A DNA stretch of 64,000 bases from Acidobacteriota bacterium (GCA_003224085.1 QHYK01000071.1:1-64000); one strand, 5' to 3'; numbered from the stretch's first letter, positions 7,222 through 15,500 are shown. The notes: a model not told the origin generated them from the sequence alone. Program-made: numbers and translations.

Positions 7222-8172
7222 CTACGGCTGCCGCTTAAAAGCATGTCTTCCAATCCACACTTCTATGTCTGTGGCATTAGGAATGACCTTTAGGGAAGCA
7301 TCAAACCCAATGGATTGCAGACCATCTCGCAAAGTCCTAGCAATGGATTCATTTTCAGCCGATGTGGTCACTGTCACCGCTTCTGGAACGGGCGGTAGAA
7401 CTGCTCCTGTAACAGTCCACCCTGGGACCAATGGAAGACATCTACGTAACTGACTCACAACGTTGGCTCCGTCAGGGTCAGAAATAAACGCGCCAACTGA
7501 AAGCTGAATTGAACCTGTGCTTCTGATTGGGGTAAGTAGCTTCCTTCAAATATCTTCAGTGATGACCCAATTCTTCTCCGGTGGCTCCGGGTTGACAATA
7601 ACCTGATTGTTGTTTCCGACTTGTGCGATGTTCGGGCTGTTTGCGCCGGATGATTGCTGGCGCATATCAATCGGACCAGTCACCGTCTCGGCAGGCTGTT
7701 GCTTGGCTTGGCCTTTTGATTTTGGATTCGACTTTGAAGATGGAATGGAAGGCTCTGCCACTTGCGCTGGTCGCTTCTGTTGTGCCTCGGCTTTCGGAAT
7801 GTCCTCTGGTTTCTTTTCAGCAGGATGTTCTAATGAGGGTGATTGGACAACTCCGGATGCAGTTTGGCGGGAAGCACTTAACCTGTGGTCTCCCCAAATC
7901 AATGCGCAGACGAGGACCAAAGCCAATCCGACAGCAAGCCCATAGGACTTGTTTCTTTTCGATCTGTCCAGTTGTTTGGTCTCTTCCCATGTCAAAAACT
8001 TCGCAGCGGCCAGAATTACGCCAGCCGAATAGAAAACATCGGCAAGCCAGGGGTGGTTGGAGGTCATAAACGCAAAACCTCCGCCGATTAGCAGAGAAAA
8101 AACAACGCCAACGACAGGCCAACTCCAGATTTGTTTCCAGAGTTCTACTTGGCGCTTCAGGATAATCACCAT
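7222..8172 (-). pseudogene. Two-helix membrane protein interrupted by an in-frame stop
   Basis: The first 208 codons, from the ATG at 8172, encode two N-terminal hydrophobic segments, a cytoplasmic link (WEETKQLDRSKRNKS), a third hydrophobic stretch, a long Lys/Pro/Gln-rich linker, and SPNIAQVGNNNQVIVN. A TGA at 7546 to 7548 then stops the frame. The same frame stays open for another 108 codons to 7222 and encodes a compact domain (IQLSVGAFISDPDGANVV, GWTVTGAVLPPVP, IEVWIGRHA). The frame and composition continue unbroken, so the TGA is probably a recent nonsense mutation, for example from CGA. The family is known to me only as uncharacterised membrane proteins with a GNNNQV motif. Confidence 0.65.
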
Positions 8173-8318
8173 GCCAACAGAATGTCACTGAGCAGCATTC
8201 TTGCCTAGTCCTTGAGGGTTCAATTTAGTTTCCGTACATCGCTTTGAACCTCGCCGCCCTCCGAATGAAAATTTGCTGCTGCCATTTGCTCCGGGCATCG
8301 GGGTCCGGGTTCAAGGTA

Positions 8319-8651
8319 TCACAGTTGCTCGTTCATGCTATGCGTGCAGTCGGTCAAGGCGAAGAGTCCGATGCATAGCCTGTCAGGATATTGTGGCCGA
8401 AAAAGCGAAATGAAAATTCTTACCCTGCTTAGTTTGGTCTTGATGCACTCAGACACTTGGGTTTTTCTTTTTCTGAGGAATTCTAACCAACTGACATGGG
8501 ATACCACGATATCGAATTTCAAAAGCTTCTTCAGGTCGAGAAGTTCTGCGAAGTCAACGCGCTCGAAACGAGACCCAAGTTCAAATAAGGCAGTGGACTC
8601 GATCACTATGATACGGGGCATCCTTGGGCGTGGGGTTTGCTGCGCTTCCAT
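8319..8651 (-). CDS. PIN-like domain fragment, last gene of the toxin-antitoxin operon
   Basis: 110 residues. The segment PRIIVIESTALFELG followed by helices (ELLDLKKLLK) and IVVSHVSWLEFLRKRK resembles the first strand and helices of PIN-like nucleases, though the usual first Asp is replaced by Glu (VIES). The last 35 residues (FRPQYPDRL onward) look non-native, so the protein is probably truncated or frameshifted after about residue 75. It starts 6 bases after the upstream stop and is transcribed with it. The PIN assignment is tentative. Confidence 0.4.
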   Translation of the reverse strand: MEAQQTPRPRMPRIIVIESTALFELGSRFERVDFAELLDLKKLLKFDIVVSHVSWLEFLRKRKTQVSECIKTKLSRVRIFISLFRPQYPDRLCIGLFALTDCTHSMNEQL

Positions 8652-8657
8652 TTTCTT

Positions 8658-9158
8658 TTAGTTCGGCATGTCAAGTTTTGAATCAGGCAGCCGACTTGTG
8701 TTGGCTCCGAGTTCCAGTTCGTGTAAATCATCAGTGAAGTCGAAAACCCCCTGGATCGGTTTTCCAGCGTTGAAATTCTGGTTGTAGCTGTCTAGGTCCA
8801 GCTTCAGTTGGCGACAATCCATCACGATCTGCTGTCGTCGGTTCGCAAAGGCTAGTTCCATGTGTTTCCTAGAAGCCGTTCGAATGTCATCCCACAGAAG
8901 CTCTGATTTGCCGTCTTTGGTAGCGTACGGAGCGACGTGCTTCGCGCGAATTCTTCTCCCCTGAGGATCATCGATGTATTCATCTCGCATCGCTTGCGCG
9001 AGTTGATCTGCGCACTGACGAACAATTTTTCCCGGATGGATTTCCCACAGTTTCTTGCTGATGGCCCATCGAGCGATCTCTATCGCGGTCACCGGCCACG
9101 GTTCGCCCGACTCTCGATACTTTGTAATGATTCGCTGCAGTTGTTCTGTATACGACAT
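8658..9158 (-). CDS. Uncharacterised protein in the toxin-antitoxin operon
   Basis: 166 residues starting MSYTEQLQRIITKYRESG at the ATG at 9158, with AGAGGA just upstream. It looks all-helical and soluble. Motifs include VTAIEIARWAISKKLWEI and RRIRAKHVAPYATKDG. The N-terminal third resembles a small helix-turn-helix, and the rest is charged. No family is recognised. It begins 8 bases after the stop of the HigA-ImmA gene and ends 6 bases before the PIN-like gene, so all belong to one transcript. Confidence 0.6.
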   Translation of the reverse strand: MSYTEQLQRIITKYRESGEPWPVTAIEIARWAISKKLWEIHPGKIVRQCADQLAQAMRDEYIDDPQGRRIRAKHVAPYATKDGKSELLWDDIRTASRKHMELAFANRRQQIVMDCRQLKLDLDSYNQNFNAGKPIQGVFDFTDDLHELELGANTSRLPDSKLDMPN

Positions 9159-9166
9159 GGTTCCTC

Positions 9167-10309
9167 TCATGCAACAGCAGGTAAAAAATGCCCCCAACCA
9201 TCAGTCACCGCGGTTGAAATGGCGAGTTCTCGAACTTTGACCAACATCTCTCGACTGTGGGACCATTCCACTTCACCACGATGTTGTAACTGCCCCAAGA
9301 CGATTGCTGGATGTACACCGATGCGCATTGCGAAATTCCTGATTTTCTGTTTCGAATAGAGCGGCGCAGTTCGGGCAATGAACTTCTCTAGTTCAGTTTG
9401 ATCAACTAAGAAGTTCCCGGCAAACTCATCTGCCTCTATTTCGGCTTGCGGTTTATCATCGCGTGAAACAGCATCATCTCCGACGAGGTTGATATCTAAG
9501 TAGGGATTGCTGCCCAGTCCGTCCTTGCGACTCACGTGTCCGCATTCGTGCCCGAGCAAGTACCAGAAGTGATCGAGTCGGTCGTATCGCAATGCCAGGG
9601 CTATCACCGGTGAAGTGTCATCAAGCCAAAAACAGATACCATCAATCTTTGTTTGGGGAAGTGGTTCAATAAGCAGGAGCCTGATGCCGCCCTCTGCGAG
9701 GGTTTTAGGAACGTGTCGCACATCCTCTGGATTGGCAAGCAACTGTTTCAACTTTCTCTGTATTTCACCCAAGGACTTGGTTGAGAACTTCTCCGCCTGG
9801 ACTCCCCTGGCGATCTTCTTTGCGCGATATAACCAAGCAATCTGTGCCGGAGTCATACTTTCGTATGAAGTCGATTTCTTTGCCGCGTGCGGCATTATCT
9901 TGGGCTTATCATCCAAGGATTTGATCTCGAAGAAACTAAGTACGCTCTCTTCAAGAACGGTCAAGTCAGTCGATCCATTAATCCAGTTGCGGCGAATCAT
10001 TTCCTTGATTGGAGCCTTTCTAAACAAATTCGCTTTGCGAGCAACAGATTCATTCGAATGAGTCTCCGAAAACAATCGGTAGCCAGTCTCCAGATTCATC
10101 CAGTACTGAGCACTGGTTCCAAATGCTGCGCCCAAATCACGAGCGATGTCAGCAGAGATTTCTCGTTTGCCGTTTACAATCGCGCTGATCGTAGCGCGAT
10201 GACGCCCAAGAATGTCAGCGAGGTCATCTTGTGTCCAGCCCCGAGCCTCAAGTTCTTCTTTGATGAATTCTCCGGGAGGGAAAACTTCAGCAACGGTGTT
10301 CGTATCCAT
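9167..10309 (-). CDS. HigA-type antitoxin fused to ImmA/IrrE metallopeptidase
   Basis: 380 residues. Residues 11 to 75 form an XRE helix-turn-helix of the HigA/VapI type (GEFIKEELEARGWTQDDLA, LGRHRATISAIVNGKREI, AAFGTSAQYWMNLE). After a helical linker, the C-terminal half is an ImmA/IrrE-like zinc peptidase with HECGH at 254 to 258 and a later ligand region EIEADEFAGNFL. Such proteins neutralise a toxin and repress their promoter; the peptidase half may cleave a partner. AGGGA precedes the ATG at 10309. It follows the HigB toxin gene by 14 bases, the toxin-first order of higBA loci. Confidence 0.88.
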   Translation of the reverse strand: MDTNTVAEVFPPGEFIKEELEARGWTQDDLADILGRHRATISAIVNGKREISADIARDLGAAFGTSAQYWMNLETGYRLFSETHSNESVARKANLFRKAPIKEMIRRNWINGSTDLTVLEESVLSFFEIKSLDDKPKIMPHAAKKSTSYESMTPAQIAWLYRAKKIARGVQAEKFSTKSLGEIQRKLKQLLANPEDVRHVPKTLAEGGIRLLLIEPLPQTKIDGICFWLDDTSPVIALALRYDRLDHFWYLLGHECGHVSRKDGLGSNPYLDINLVGDDAVSRDDKPQAEIEADEFAGNFLVDQTELEKFIARTAPLYSKQKIRNFAMRIGVHPAIVLGQLQHRGEVEWSHSREMLVKVRELAISTAVTDGWGHFLPAVA

Positions 10310-10323
10310 TCTGTGTCCCTCCT

Positions 10324-10626
10324 TCAGTGGTAATCTTCGATTGCAACCACAATGACTTTCTTGGTTTTTCCTGTTTCTTGAATCTCCAGAATCAGTCTCC
10401 ACTGATCGTTTAGTCGCATCGAGTATTGATGGCTTCGGCCTCCTTTGAGTTTTTCAAAGTTCAAGGACCTAAGTGCGAAGAAGTCTCGCTCGTCACTGGC
10501 CGCACGAATCTGCTGCATTCGCTTCCGGAAAGCCTTAACGATGCCCTCTGGATAACCGGCACTGTATTCAGCTTTTTGCTCCAGTTTTGCGAGGGACTCA
10601 TCTTTGAATCCCACTTCAAGAGCCAT
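10324..10626 (-). CDS. higB: HigB-type mRNA interferase toxin (RelE/ParE superfamily)
   Basis: 100 residues with the HigB layout: an N-terminal strand and helices (FKDESLAKLEQ, GIVKAFRKRMQQIRAA), then FFALRSLNFEKLKGGRSHQYSMRL, NDQWRLILEI and a final strand KKVIVVAIEDYH. SLNFEKLKG and DQWRL are family signatures. HigB toxins cleave mRNA on the ribosome. It is the first gene of a four-gene operon and precedes its antitoxin by 14 bases. The ATG at 10626 lies six bases after a TATAAT box, so translation is probably leaderless. A near-palindrome upstream is a likely HigA operator. Confidence 0.88.
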   Translation of the reverse strand: MALEVGFKDESLAKLEQKAEYSAGYPEGIVKAFRKRMQQIRAASDERDFFALRSLNFEKLKGGRSHQYSMRLNDQWRLILEIQETGKTKKVIVVAIEDYH

Positions 10627-10632
10627 GAACAG

Positions 10633-10660
10633 ATTATAGGTGGGGCCGGGCTGTTGTCAA
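10633..10660 (-). promoter_or_regulatory. Sigma-70 promoter of the toxin-antitoxin operon
   Basis: Minus strand TTGACA (10660 to 10655), a 16-bp spacer and TATAAT (10638 to 10633). The ATG of higB is six bases further, so transcription should start at or next to the start codon. Confidence 0.8.
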
Positions 10661-10667
10661 GTACAGT

Positions 10668-10693
10668 TTTCACATTTTCATGAAAACATGAAA
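10668..10693. promoter_or_regulatory. 26-bp near-palindrome, putative HigA operator
   Basis: The core TTTTCATGAAAA is a perfect 12-bp palindrome. It is extended on both sides by TTTCA and TGAAA, so 22 of 26 positions are symmetric. It lies 7 bp upstream of the -35 box of the operon. Autorepression by the XRE domain of the antitoxin is the likely use. Confidence 0.65.
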
Positions 10694-10718
10694 GTCCACA
10701 ATTTCAACCCCGGTAGAT

Positions 10719-11033
10719 TTGGTCTACGTGGCTCGTGCGCGCAATGGCTTTGTCCCGGCGTCGCGCCCGGCAGGTCTTCGAGAAAATTCGTCATCTGGTC
10801 TCGCCCGCGACGCCCTTCGTCAATCTGCCGGACACGCACAAATCTCGTTGGGGCGACGGAATTGACCGCTGAGAAAATGAAGGAATGCGTTTGGCTGCGC
10901 CCCGAGGCTGTTGCTCAGGTTGAGTTTTTGGATTGGACAGAGGCGGATCGGCAACGGCATTCGAAGTTTGCCAGGGCTGCGAGACGACAAGAATCCAAGA
11001 GACGTTGGTGTGAAAGAACACCTCAGAGACCTA
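10719..11033 (+). pseudogene. ligD: ATP-dependent DNA ligase D, C-terminal remnant
   Basis: Fragments in successive frames match the OB-fold end of LigD-type ATP-dependent DNA ligases: VYVARARNGFVPASR, then RQVFEKIRHLV, PFVNLPDTHKSRWGDG, then TAEKMKECVWLRPEAVAQVE, FLDWTEADRQRHSKF, then GLRDDKNPRDVGVKEH. At least three frame changes (near 10763, 10860 and 10975) break it. LigD takes part in bacterial non-homologous end joining. No Ku or polymerase domain is nearby. It is the tail of a lost gene, wedged between the toxin operon and the TIR-like gene. Confidence 0.75.
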
Positions 11034-11933
11034 CACGCCGGTGATTTGTCGATTTCTGAAGTCCACCTGAACTGTTCGTGTTTCCTCGAAGTCTCTTTCT
11101 ATGCCCAATATCTCGCATCGAAGCTCAACACGGACTTCAATCTCGAACTGTCGGGCAAAGCCAACTTTCTTTGCCGTCCAGCGTTCAATATCTTCTGGGT
11201 ATCCGGCGAGTTGCCACAATCGCTGTGCCACATCTTCTTGAGCGTCAAATTGAATGGGGACAGTTCTGTGCGCCGGAACGGACCAGCGAACATTTTCAGG
11301 CGGAAATGAAGGCTTGCTAACTTTCTGTTTTTCATTCCACAAGGTGATGCACTTGACTTCGACATCGAACTTTGAATGATTCTCTATTTGAACCGTGTAG
11401 TTACGGTGGTGTCCGTTGTCTGTTTTGATTGAGAGCATGACGGAGGCGGCAATCTTCTGGCGCTCCTCATCTCCAATGTATAGCGGCTCCTTCCACTTAG
11501 GCAGAATCTCCCGAAGCCGAGCGATAACTTCGTCGTTGTTCGTAAACTCGATGGAATTCAATTGGATTTGTTGACGAATACCTTCGATGGCGATTCCGTG
11601 CTGAATGAAAAGCGCAACGTGCAAGGGCCGACCGAGTATTTGTTGCATCAGCGTCGCCATTGCGATTTCCTGCTCGATCCAGACGGATGCACGAATTACG
11701 TTGCGGCCCTCAATCTTTCCCCGATGGTGCATTATCACGATGAGGCCGACAGATTCGTATAAGCGGCGAAGGATATTTTCGGAAAGGGTTTCTAGAGTTG
11801 TTTGATCTTGGGCGAAATACCCCTCGAAAGCGGTACTACTCGTAACGAGATCGGATATACGTTTCCCCAACTCTCGTTCTTCCTCGGTGTACTGTCCGCA
11901 AGAGATGAAAACTGTTTTCCGCTGCTCGGCCAT
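11031..11933 (-). CDS. TIR-like domain protein, possible defence effector
   Basis: 300 residues. The N-terminal half starts RKTVFISCGQYTEEERELG and continues with VGLIVIMHHRG and SVWIEQEIAMATLM. This matches bacterial TIR-like (Toll/interleukin-1 receptor-type, nucleotide-binding) domains, with the conserved Glu probably in the WIEQE helix. Residues 165 to 300 are rich in beta strands (HRNYTVQIENHSKFDVEVKC), like an Ig-type sandwich, and I cannot assign them. Bacterial TIR proteins often degrade NAD or make cyclic nucleotides during phage infection. No partner gene of a known system is adjacent. A GTG at 11954 is an alternative start. Confidence 0.65.
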   Translation of the reverse strand: MAEQRKTVFISCGQYTEEERELGKRISDLVTSSTAFEGYFAQDQTTLETLSENILRRLYESVGLIVIMHHRGKIEGRNVIRASVWIEQEIAMATLMQQILGRPLHVALFIQHGIAIEGIRQQIQLNSIEFTNNDEVIARLREILPKWKEPLYIGDEERQKIAASVMLSIKTDNGHHRNYTVQIENHSKFDVEVKCITLWNEKQKVSKPSFPPENVRWSVPAHRTVPIQFDAQEDVAQRLWQLAGYPEDIERWTAKKVGFARQFEIEVRVELRCEILGIERDFEETRTVQVDFRNRQITGV

Positions 11934-12061
11934 GCTTGGCAGTCTATCAGGCACACAGGAATCGCATGAAACGCCATGGGGAATATTTGCATGAACGAAC
12001 GGCGCTCGCCGCGCCCTTATTTCGATTTCCTGAACTGCTTTACGCGCTCACGCTGGCTCGG

Positions 12062-12256
12062 TTAGCTTTGTCGGTTATTCTGGGTTCGGGCTGCTGGGGA
12101 CGATCCCGGTGAGGCATTTTCATCATCATCGGCGCGAAGCGCGACTCCACACTGCCTGCATTTTGGATTCTGCTTCCATTCCGCGACGGCATAGCGCTTG
12201 CCGCAGCTTGGGCACCGATAACGCCTCGTGAGTAGCCAATCTTTCGCGGTATCCAT
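12062..12256 (-). CDS. Small zinc-ribbon protein
   Basis: 64 residues. YRCPSCGKRYAVAEWKQN followed by PKCRQCGVAL gives two CxxC pairs spaced as in a zinc ribbon. The C-terminal third is polar and disordered. The start ATG at 12256 has no strong ribosome binding site. It could bind nucleic acid or be structural. No operon partner is seen. Confidence 0.5.
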   Translation of the reverse strand: MDTAKDWLLTRRYRCPSCGKRYAVAEWKQNPKCRQCGVALRADDDENASPGSSPAARTQNNRQS

Positions 12257-12379
12257 GACGGCGCGATTCTAAGGAACCTCCAAGCGGTCAAAATGGTGGG
12301 CGGAGGCCCTCAGTGGCGTGATATTTTACTTCTTCTCCCTCCGCAAATCCAAGAAGAGTCTCACTGCTCTCACTGCTCC

Positions 12380-12529
12380 TCACTGCTTACCCCTCTTCGC
12401 TGCTCTAAGCTTTGCCCACCGCTCTTTTGTTGCCTTCCCAATCTTCGCCCTTGCGGCGGCAGACATCTTCCTGTCAATCCGTTTACCGCTGCTGGTTACT
12501 CTACCGGCTAGAATCTTTATCGCCGCACG
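12380..12529 (-). pseudogene. Truncated small Lys/Ala-rich protein
   Basis: The frame ends with KRIDRKMSAAARAKIGKATK and ERWAKLRAAKRGKQ. This is the same C-terminal motif (KMSAxAxAKIxKAxxxRWAK) as the intact 80-residue protein at 27451 to 27693. The N-terminal coiled-coil part and a proper start codon are absent, and the frame closes at a stop at 12530. It is probably a decayed paralogue. Confidence 0.5.
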
Positions 12530-12618
12530 TTAGGCGACGGGCCTTAGCCGCAAAGCGCGATGCAGGATAACGACCAGATGAGAAAGAAACAGCAACGAAA
12601 GCTCGCGAAACCGTTGAA

Positions 12619-13704
12619 TCACTGGCTCTTCTTATCGGGCGCAACACCGCAAGCTGCCAAAGCAGTTTGCAGATTCCAAACGTTTATCGAGTTCGCTCCG
12701 TGTACTATTCCTCCCGCCAGCCAGCGGCCATCCGGGCTAATCGCCGTGGTGCCGTTTCCTATGTGCGGCTTGGAGCAGTATCGCTTTCCAGAGGAATCCC
12801 ATACGCTAAAACCTTCGCTGGTATAGGTAAAGATGAGTGTCCCGCTCTCATTGAAAGCCGCGAAATGGGTGAACCCAGTCCCTACTCTTGCGAGTTCCTC
12901 TCCGGAAATGAGTCTTAAGAGTCGAGCCATCTCCGAACTTCCGACCACGACCAAATCCTTCTCAGGAAACGTTGCTATTGCTGTTACATAACCGTGGCTG
13001 TTCGGAAAGTCGCTAACCTTGCTCCAATCCTTGGTGCGCCAGACAATCAAGTGCTTGGAATTGCCTCCGATCAACAATGCCCCGTCCCTTGAAAAACTTG
13101 CGTGCTTAGTATCCGTGAGAGTAGCCAACTGCTTCCCCGAAGATACGTCATAGACCAGATCGTCTTCGCCATTCGCAGTCACATCAAGGAAGGTCGCGGT
13201 TGGATCAACTTCAAGCCTCTGGATTGTGTTATCCGTCTTCTTCGTGGGCCTTTCTATCTTCCGGATCACTTGCCCCGAGGCCAGGTCATAGATTTCGATG
13301 CCATTGCCATCTTTCGCGAGTAGTCGTCCGTCCATGGTTAAACTGACCGAGGAACCGCCCTCAAAAGTCCGGAACTTCTTGTGATTTTCCACGTCCCACA
13401 AATCAACACTCCCCGGCGTGCTTCCGACGGCCAGCAACTTGGCGTCACCACTAAAAGACAAACTGCTTACCTCAATCTGCAATCCTCCTCCATATATGGC
13501 AAACGAGCCTTTTGTTCCTCCCTTGCCATCACTTTGCGGGGGACCTAATACCATCCCACTTTTTTGTGGTTTTAGGTCTTTGTCGCGGAGTACGAAATCC
13601 GGTCCCGGAAACACCTTTGGAGCGCCTTGTCCTGGGGATGAGGTTTCTTGGCCAGAAACAGGAAGCAACAAAAGCAATAGTGCGCCAGAAAGTAGCAATT
13701 TCAT
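12619..13704 (-). CDS. Secreted WD40-like beta-propeller protein
   Basis: 361 residues. A clear signal peptide (MKLLLSGALLLLLLPVSGQE) is followed by repeated blades typical of WD40 or quinoprotein-type propellers: SLSFSGDAKLLAVGSTPGSV, DLWDVENHKKFRTF, HLIVWRTKDWSKV, VWDSSGK, AISPDGRWLAGG and INVWNLQTA. About six blades can be traced. Such proteins are protein-binding scaffolds, here probably periplasmic. It is a single gene with no obvious operon partner. The start is chosen because the signal peptide begins there; an upstream extension in frame is not coding-like. Confidence 0.8.
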   Translation of the reverse strand: MKLLLSGALLLLLLPVSGQETSSPGQGAPKVFPGPDFVLRDKDLKPQKSGMVLGPPQSDGKGGTKGSFAIYGGGLQIEVSSLSFSGDAKLLAVGSTPGSVDLWDVENHKKFRTFEGGSSVSLTMDGRLLAKDGNGIEIYDLASGQVIRKIERPTKKTDNTIQRLEVDPTATFLDVTANGEDDLVYDVSSGKQLATLTDTKHASFSRDGALLIGGNSKHLIVWRTKDWSKVSDFPNSHGYVTAIATFPEKDLVVVGSSEMARLLRLISGEELARVGTGFTHFAAFNESGTLIFTYTSEGFSVWDSSGKRYCSKPHIGNGTTAISPDGRWLAGGIVHGANSINVWNLQTALAACGVAPDKKSQ

Positions 13705-13780
13705 ACGTGGTATCGTAGCCCGAAAAAAATAATCTGAACAGCCGTAAAATGAAGCCAAGTTTGCCAAATACGCTGGGGCT

Positions 13781-14089
13781 TCACCGTCGTGCTTGATAAA
13801 CGTTAGCAGCTTCTGGATTCCAAGCCTCCCGCACTTTACCGATTGGAAGCGCATCGGTTTCAGAGTCGATTCCAGCGAACGTTAAAAGCACCTCCGCAAC
13901 TTGCGGCTCTGCCTCATGACGTAATGGACTCAATTGCCGCGCTGCTGCTATTACGCCAAGTTGCCCCGCAACCAGTTGCTTTGCGACATCCAGAATCTGA
14001 AATCTGACATTTGCTTCGCGTCCCGAAAGCTGCTTGTTGTCGCGTTCGCTCACACATTTACAATACTGCTTGTTGGACACAAGTCCCAA
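13781..14089 (-). CDS. Conserved hypothetical protein
   Basis: 102 residues. The body reads FQILDVAKQLVAGQLGVIAA, ARQLSPLRHEA, VAEVLLTFAGIDSETDALPI and GKVREAWNPEA. I recognise the LRHE and FxGIDSETDxLPxGxVRxxW pattern from small uncharacterised proteins in many bacteria. The N-terminal 25 residues look less typical, so the real start may be further in. It may be the C-terminal part of a slightly longer original gene. Confidence 0.55.
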   Translation of the reverse strand: MGLVSNKQYCKCVSERDNKQLSGREANVRFQILDVAKQLVAGQLGVIAAARQLSPLRHEAEPQVAEVLLTFAGIDSETDALPIGKVREAWNPEAANVYQARR

Positions 14090-14195
14090 ATCGTGGCCCC
14101 GGCAACAGTCAAACTGTTCATGGACTTGTGGGACAAGAAAAAGTAAGCTGGTTTCTCCCGATTCTCCTACCTAATCTCAACTTTCGAGTTCATCA

Positions 14196-14493
14196 TGTCC
14201 ATCAGCAGGTGCATTGTCCGGTTGAAGGACAGCCACATACCGAACACAGCGTCGAAGTTTACGCAGAATCGTTGTACGAGGCCGTCCTTCGCGGATTGAA
14301 CCGCTTGCAAGATGTGGGGTGGGAATCCGATACGAACGAGACAATAAAGCGAGTCGAGGTTGAAATTCACCAGGAGCCTACCCGACACATAGTCGATGTG
14401 CCGAAGCTGTTGAAGTGGATTGAAGAGAAATCGACGTATCCTGCGCAAGAAACCAGGAAAGCAAAGTTGCGGAAATTACTCGGCACACAGTAG
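14196..14493 (+). pseudogene. Small hypothetical protein with a frameshift
   Basis: From the ATG at 14196 the frame gives MSISRCIVRLKDSH. The match then continues in another frame with TEHSVEVYAESLYEAVLRGL, then ETIKRVEVEIHQEPTRHIVD and KLLKWIEEK. The pattern VRLKDS-EHSVEVxAESLYEA recalls a small family I know only as hypothetical proteins that adopt a ferredoxin-like or antitoxin-like layout. A shift near 14240 breaks the gene or reflects a base error. Confidence 0.45.
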
Positions 14494-14681
14494 GAGGAGG
14501 ACTTGAACAAAAAGGCGACTCAGGGGCTTTAACAGCTCACTGCGGTTACACCTACAGTAACAGTGCCTAAATCTTTTATGCTGTGAGACTTATACATGTC
14601 CTATCATACCTCCATCGACCAACGGCCTAGGCATGGGGCATGATCGACCACAAAAGAAGTAACGACGGAGGTGAACCTTTC

Positions 14682-15155
14682 ATGAGAAAACTGATGTTAT
14701 TTGCTTGTATGGTCTTGCTTGCCATCCGTGTCTCAGCGAATGGTCCAGCACAACAAATCAAAATTGAACAGGTCATGACTTCTCAGGAGATCCGAGACTC
14801 CGGCATAACAACTCTTACTTTAGCCCAGAGGCAAGCCCTTAATAATTGGCTAAAGCGTTATACACTTAAGATACTGCGAGCAGCTATCCAGAAAGAAGAG
14901 ACACTTTCGGAAACTCCGCTTGTGCGGTCCTCCTGTTCGCCAGTAATAGAGAGCACGATTTCGGGCGAGATCGAGGGGTGGGACGGAGACACGATCTTCA
15001 AACTAGATAATGGTCAAATCTGGCAGCAGGCCGGGTATGACTACACGTACTTTTATGCGTATCGACCCGACGTCACAATCTATCAGACAAGTGCGGGCTG
15101 CCGGATGAAGGTTGAAGATGAGACCGAAACTGTCCTCGTGAGGCGCATCAAGTAG
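14682..15155 (+). CDS. Secreted hypothetical protein
   Basis: 157 residues with a signal peptide (MRKLMLFACMVLLAIRVSA) and an excellent ribosome binding site (GGAGGTGA, nine bases before the ATG). The mature part has a helical half (LTLAQRQALNNWLKRYTLKI) and a beta-rich half (STISGEIEGWDGDTIFKLDN, IWQQAGYDYTYF, VTIYQTSAGCRMKVE). The second half resembles a small SH3-like barrel seen in other exported bacterial proteins. No function is proposed. Confidence 0.7.
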   Translation: MRKLMLFACMVLLAIRVSANGPAQQIKIEQVMTSQEIRDSGITTLTLAQRQALNNWLKRYTLKILRAAIQKEETLSETPLVRSSCSPVIESTISGEIEGWDGDTIFKLDNGQIWQQAGYDYTYFYAYRPDVTIYQTSAGCRMKVEDETETVLVRRIK

Positions 15156-15206
15156 TGATAGTGTGAGGGGTCTTAACACAAAGAAAATCAGCGCCGACCA
15201 TCTATT

Positions 15207-15500
15207 TCACTGACCGATTGTTATTTGCTTCGGATCATCCGCAACAATCTCAGGTACTCCCCGATACTCTGCGATCTTCCCGCTGACGCAGACTTGCTTT
15301 TCTTTGTAATCGACCTCCGGCCTGACAAACTTGCTCCGGTTGCTTCCCCGGAACACGAATCGTGAACACTTGATTCGGGTACGGCTTATCCGAGTTGAGG
15401 AACGTCGGCTGCCCTTTTGTTGAGGCTGCATGCGGCGTGCTGACCACGTTTCCGCAAACAGTTGCCGTTTCGCCGGGTTGCACACGGGGATGGGCGTAGC
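15207..15500 (-). pseudogene. OB-fold-like domain protein, frameshifted
   Basis: One frame reads PGETATVCGNVVSTPHA, GQPTFLNSDKPYPNQVFTIR. A second frame continues SKFVRPEVDYKEKQVCVSGK, IAEYRGVPEIVADDPKQITI, ending at 15207. Together they match a small OB-fold domain (the GExATVCGxV, PTFLNxDKPYPNxVFTI, YRGVPEI pattern) found in exported nucleic-acid-binding or hypothetical proteins. A shift near 15340 and the lack of a start upstream mark it as decayed. Nothing convincing was found between 15500 and 15743. Confidence 0.55.

Noticed and set aside
10640-11044. A plus-strand 134-codon frame read as one protein
   Set aside because: Only its end matches DNA ligase D; the true match hops between frames, so it is part of a pseudogene.
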